Shown one piece after another: positions 5,855 to 8,157 of a stretch of 8,157 bases of DNA. How positions within the stretch are numbered: position 1 is the first letter of the stretch; the number at the start of each line of letters is the position of its first letter. Under the pieces are notes generated by a model that did not search any database, was not told the origin of the DNA, and saw only the letters and a list, made by a program, of their open reading frames with translations. The stretch spans positions 1 to 8,157 of the forward strand of contig JAEUMC010000229.1 of NCBI GenBank assembly GCA_016793415.1, in the 5' to 3' direction. The position numbers and the translations under genes are program-made. Source of the DNA: Devosia sp. (GTDB lineage: Bacteria > Pseudomonadota > Alphaproteobacteria > Rhizobiales > Devosiaceae).

Positions 5855-6862
5855 ATGGTCGAGCATTCGCGTCAGGCATTGGTCGGCGCTTTCGGCGCCA
5901 GGTATGTCAGTCTAGCCATCGCCGACATCGACGAGCTGTCGGTGTCCAATTTCGCGCTGCTCAGCACCGCCGATTTCGAGCAGCCGATGCAGGCCGTCGA
6001 GCGCTATCTCGCTTCCATTCCCCGCTGTCCCAACAAGGTGTCGCTGGCACTGGCGGGAACGGTGGAGGGGGACGCCGCGACCTTCAGCTACCGAAACTGG
6101 AAGCTGAGCCGCAACGATGTGCGGGCCGCGACCCGGGCGGACCATGTCTGCCTGATCAACGACATCGAGGCGAGCGCGCTGGTGCTGCCCAGCCTGTCGG
6201 CATACGACCTGCAAGACCTGCATGCCGGCACCTCCGTCCCGTACGGCAACAAGGCTGTGCTGATGGCCGGGGCCGCGGTCGGGATCGCCGGGCTCGTCCG
6301 GGCGGACACGGAATGGGCGCCGGTCGTCGGCGAGGGGGGCTTTGCGCGGTTCATTCCGACGAGGGACGACCTTGCCGAACTGGGCGCGGACTTCCTCGCC
6401 GAACCCTACACCGCCTGCGACGACGTCTTCACCGGAGCAGGGCTCTCCGCGCTTTACGGGGCGCTTGTCGCCAAGGCGAACGTACCGGGCAGATCCAGCG
6501 GCGCGCGGCAGATTGCTGCCTCAGGCCTCTCCGGCGAGGATCCGGTGGCCGCCCGTGCCCTGCAGATCATGGCGACCTGGCTGGGGCGGGTGGCCGGCGA
6601 CATTGCGCTGCTCTACGGCGCACGCGGAGGCCTCTATATGGGCGGCGGCCTCGTCGCCAACATCATTCCGGCTTTGCAGACCGGTCATTTTCGCGAGGCC
6701 TTCGAAAGCCGGGGGCAACGTTCGGCCTACATCGCCAAGATTCCGGTGAAAGTGATCAAGACCGCGGCGGACGCCGGCCTGCGCGGCGCCGCCATCGCCA
6801 TGGCCCGCTCGCTGCCCTCTCACACCGGTGCGTCTCGTCCGAACGTCCGGGCAGCATCCTGA
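5855..6862 (+). CDS. glk: Glucokinase-family sugar kinase with altered active-site motifs
   Basis: This 335-residue cytoplasmic protein belongs to the bacterial glucokinase (Glk) family, which phosphorylates glucose with ATP. Recognisable blocks in order are LVGAFGARYVSLAI (9-22), LALAGTVEGD (64-73), INDIEASAL (101-109), AGAAVGIAG (138-146), GEGGFARFIPT (159-169), DDVFTGAGLSALY (189-201) and LYMGGGLVANIIP (260-272). The general-base Asp103 of the N-D-x-E-A motif and Glu160 remain. However, the phosphate loop normally DxGGTN reads AFGARY, the sugar-contacting His of EGGH is Phe163, and the GTGLG loop is degenerate. Activity or substrate may therefore differ from glucose. The start is set at 5855 by AGGGAGG at 5842-5848; an upstream ATG at 5822 lacks a ribosome site and falls on the predicted -10. 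It heads an operon with fructose-bisphosphate aldolase and phosphofructokinase. Confidence 0.82.
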   Translation: MVEHSRQALVGAFGARYVSLAIADIDELSVSNFALLSTADFEQPMQAVERYLASIPRCPNKVSLALAGTVEGDAATFSYRNWKLSRNDVRAATRADHVCLINDIEASALVLPSLSAYDLQDLHAGTSVPYGNKAVLMAGAAVGIAGLVRADTEWAPVVGEGGFARFIPTRDDLAELGADFLAEPYTACDDVFTGAGLSALYGALVAKANVPGRSSGARQIAASGLSGEDPVAARALQIMATWLGRVAGDIALLYGARGGLYMGGGLVANIIPALQTGHFREAFESRGQRSAYIAKIPVKVIKTAADAGLRGAAIAMARSLPSHTGASRPNVRAAS

Positions 6863-6874
6863 CGGAGCCACAAC

Positions 6875-7813
6875 ATGCAGATCACCGGCCCGGTGCGCGA
6901 GGTGCTCAGTTGGTACGACGGCGAGCGGCCTGGCGTGAAGGCCAATCTCGTCCGCATGCTCATGCATGGTGTTACCGGCGGCAGCGGGCGATTGCTGATC
7001 CTGCCGGTCGACCAAGGGTTCGAGCACGGGCCGGCCGCGAGCTTTGCGGCCAATCCGGCCGGGTACGATCCGCGCTATCACTTCGAGCTCGCCATCGCAG
7101 CCGGAGTCAGCGCCCTCGCAGCGCCGCTCGGGTTTCTGACGATGGGCGCCGACCGCTATGCCGGCGCCGTGCCGCTGATCCTCAAGGCCAACAGCGCCAA
7201 CGGCCTCGGCTCGATCAAGGACGAAGCGATCACCGCGACGGTCCGTGACGCGCTGGAGCTCGGCTGCAGCGCCATCGGTTACACCATTTACCCGGGATCG
7301 GACCGCCAGTACGAGATGTTCGAAGAGGTGCGAGCCGGAGCAGCCGAGGCGAGAGCGCTGGGCCTCGCTGTCGTCATCTGGGCGTACCCGCGCGGCGGCT
7401 CGCTCTCCCACGAGGGCGAGACGGCAGTGGACGTGGTTGCCTATGGCGCCCAGATCGCCGCGCAGCTCGGGGCGCACATCATCAAGGTGAAGCCGCCTGC
7501 CGATCGTATCGAAACCGCGCAGGCAAGGCTCGCCTGCGAAGCGGCGCATTGCGATCTGTCGACCCTCGAGAAGCGCGTCGCCCACGTTCTCGAGGCGGCA
7601 TTCGACGGGCGCCGGCTGGTGGTGTTCTCCGGCGGTCCGGCCAAGGACATCGATGCGGTGCTTGCCGAGATCACGGCCATTGCCGGCGGCGGCGGTCATG
7701 GCTCGATCGTCGGCCGGAACACCTTTCAGCGCCCGCGCGAGGAGGCGCTGACGATGCTCGGCCGGATCGCCGCCATCCACCTGGGCGCAGCCAAGGCGAA
7801 GCCAGCGCCATGA
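6875..7813 (+). CDS. fbaB: Fructose-bisphosphate aldolase, class I (DhnA/FbaB type)
   Basis: This 312-residue cytoplasmic aldolase reversibly splits fructose 1,6-bisphosphate into dihydroxyacetone phosphate and glyceraldehyde 3-phosphate. It belongs to the archaeal/E. coli FbaB (DhnA) class I family, a TIM barrel using a lysine Schiff base. Visible blocks are LILPVDQGFEHGP (41-53), KANSANGLGS (104-113), GCSAIGYTIYPGSD (130-143), VIWAYPRGG (167-175), HIIKVKPP (201-208), VVFSGGP (249-255) and GSIVGRNTFQRP (276-287). Lys204 is the likely Schiff-base residue and Tyr171 the likely acid/base. The phosphate-binding SGG and GRN segments are intact. The start at 6875 has CGGAG at 6863-6867, just after the preceding stop. 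It is the second gene of the operon and its stop overlaps the pfkB start (ATGA). A DeoC/LsrF-type aldolase is a remote alternative, disfavoured by the glycolytic neighbours. Confidence 0.93.
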   Translation: MQITGPVREVLSWYDGERPGVKANLVRMLMHGVTGGSGRLLILPVDQGFEHGPAASFAANPAGYDPRYHFELAIAAGVSALAAPLGFLTMGADRYAGAVPLILKANSANGLGSIKDEAITATVRDALELGCSAIGYTIYPGSDRQYEMFEEVRAGAAEARALGLAVVIWAYPRGGSLSHEGETAVDVVAYGAQIAAQLGAHIIKVKPPADRIETAQARLACEAAHCDLSTLEKRVAHVLEAAFDGRRLVVFSGGPAKDIDAVLAEITAIAGGGGHGSIVGRNTFQRPREEALTMLGRIAAIHLGAAKAKPAP

Positions 7814-8157
7814 CCCAGCTGCCCATCCTGACGGTGACCCTCAATCCGGCGCTCGACACCACCACCTCGGTGACGCGGCTCGAACCACAGCGCAAGCTGC
7901 GCTGCGCTCCGGCGGTGCTGCATCCGGGCGGTGGCGGGGCCAATGTCTCGCGGGCGATCCGCGAGCTGGGCGGCAGCAGCCGCGCCTTCGTCGCGCTGGG
8001 CGGGCACACGGGCCAGCAATATGGCGACCTGTTGCGCGCTGCCGGGGTCGAGTGCATTCAGTACGGTCTGAGCGGTGAGACGCGCACGTCGTTGACGGTG
8101 ATGGAGGAGGAAACCGGGCTGCACTATCGTTTCGTGCTGCCCGGCCCCATGCAGGAG
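7810..8157 (+). CDS. pfkB: 6-phosphofructokinase, PfkB (ribokinase) family, 3' end beyond window
   Basis: The first 116 codons of a PfkB-family phosphofructokinase are present and the frame is open to the window end; a full protein would be about 310 residues. The family phosphorylates fructose 6-phosphate (Pfk-2) or fructose 1-phosphate (FruK). TLNPALD (10-16) is the family's N-terminal signature, and PGGGGANVSRAI (39-50) is the sugar-binding glycine motif. KLRCAPAVLHPGGGG and YRFVLPGP closely resemble E. coli PfkB, favouring 6-phosphofructokinase over FruK, and there is no PTS gene nearby. The catalytic Asp and anion hole lie beyond the edge. The ATG overlaps the aldolase stop (ATGA) with only a weak ribosome site, so translation is probably coupled. 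It supplies the substrate of the aldolase encoded just upstream. Confidence 0.93.
   Translation, partial: MTQLPILTVTLNPALDTTTSVTRLEPQRKLRCAPAVLHPGGGGANVSRAIRELGGSSRAFVALGGHTGQQYGDLLRAAGVECIQYGLSGETRTSLTVMEEETGLHYRFVLPGPMQE

Noticed and set aside
6521..7780. A 419-codon open frame on the minus strand opposite the sugar kinase and aldolase genes
   Set aside because: It spans two well-supported genes and an intergenic junction, and its product is Arg/His/Gly-rich without recognisable motifs; it is a compositional shadow.

Overview
The window looks like a chromosomal stretch of a GC-rich alphaproteobacterium. The lineage is an inference from base composition, protein style and FNR/FixK-type operators; I cannot name a genus. 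It holds nine genes in three transcription blocks plus the 3' part of a stress-protein gene at the left edge. No rRNA, tRNA, CRISPR array, insertion sequence or phage gene is visible. All clear coding regions share the same high-GC codon use, so nothing marks a recent insertion.

Layout. (1) 2-757, plus strand: a tandem-domain universal stress protein, cut at its N-terminus by the window edge. (2) 980-2491, plus strand: a tight four-gene operon encoding a triple-BON-domain protein, a small eRF1-domain-3-like 'translational machinery' protein, and two short paralogous proteins that share an H-A-x-x-C-G-C motif at identical residue positions. (3) 5683 down to 2555, minus strand: phosphoenolpyruvate synthase (ppsA), an 85-residue putative winged-helix protein, and a zinc-binding thioredoxin 2 (trxC). 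Blocks 2 and 3 converge on a nested hairpin at 2493-2534. (4) 5855-8157, plus strand: a divergent glucokinase-family protein, a DhnA-type class I fructose-bisphosphate aldolase, and a PfkB-type phosphofructokinase cut by the right edge.

Regulation ties the blocks together. A perfect TTGA-N6-TCAA palindrome (FNR/FixK/Anr type) lies at 909-922 ahead of the BON operon. Two more lie in the ppsA/glucokinase divergent gap: a perfect one at 5759-5772 and a one-mismatch one at 5785-5798. Each sits about 41 bases from a plausible start point with a weak -10 hexamer at the right distance, the geometry of activation by a CRP/FNR-family regulator. The leftmost gene belongs to a family often under the same control, but its promoter is outside the window.

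Interpretation (inference): this is a low-oxygen survival and energy island. It combines stress proteins, a possible ribosome-associated factor, a thioredoxin, and glycolytic enzymes co-induced with PEP synthase. The mix resembles, in kind, the mycobacterial DosR dormancy regulon (universal stress proteins, PfkB, an eRF1-like protein). The least described parts are the paired CGC-motif small proteins, the eRF1-like protein in this context, the small winged-helix protein, and the glucokinase homologue with altered active-site motifs.
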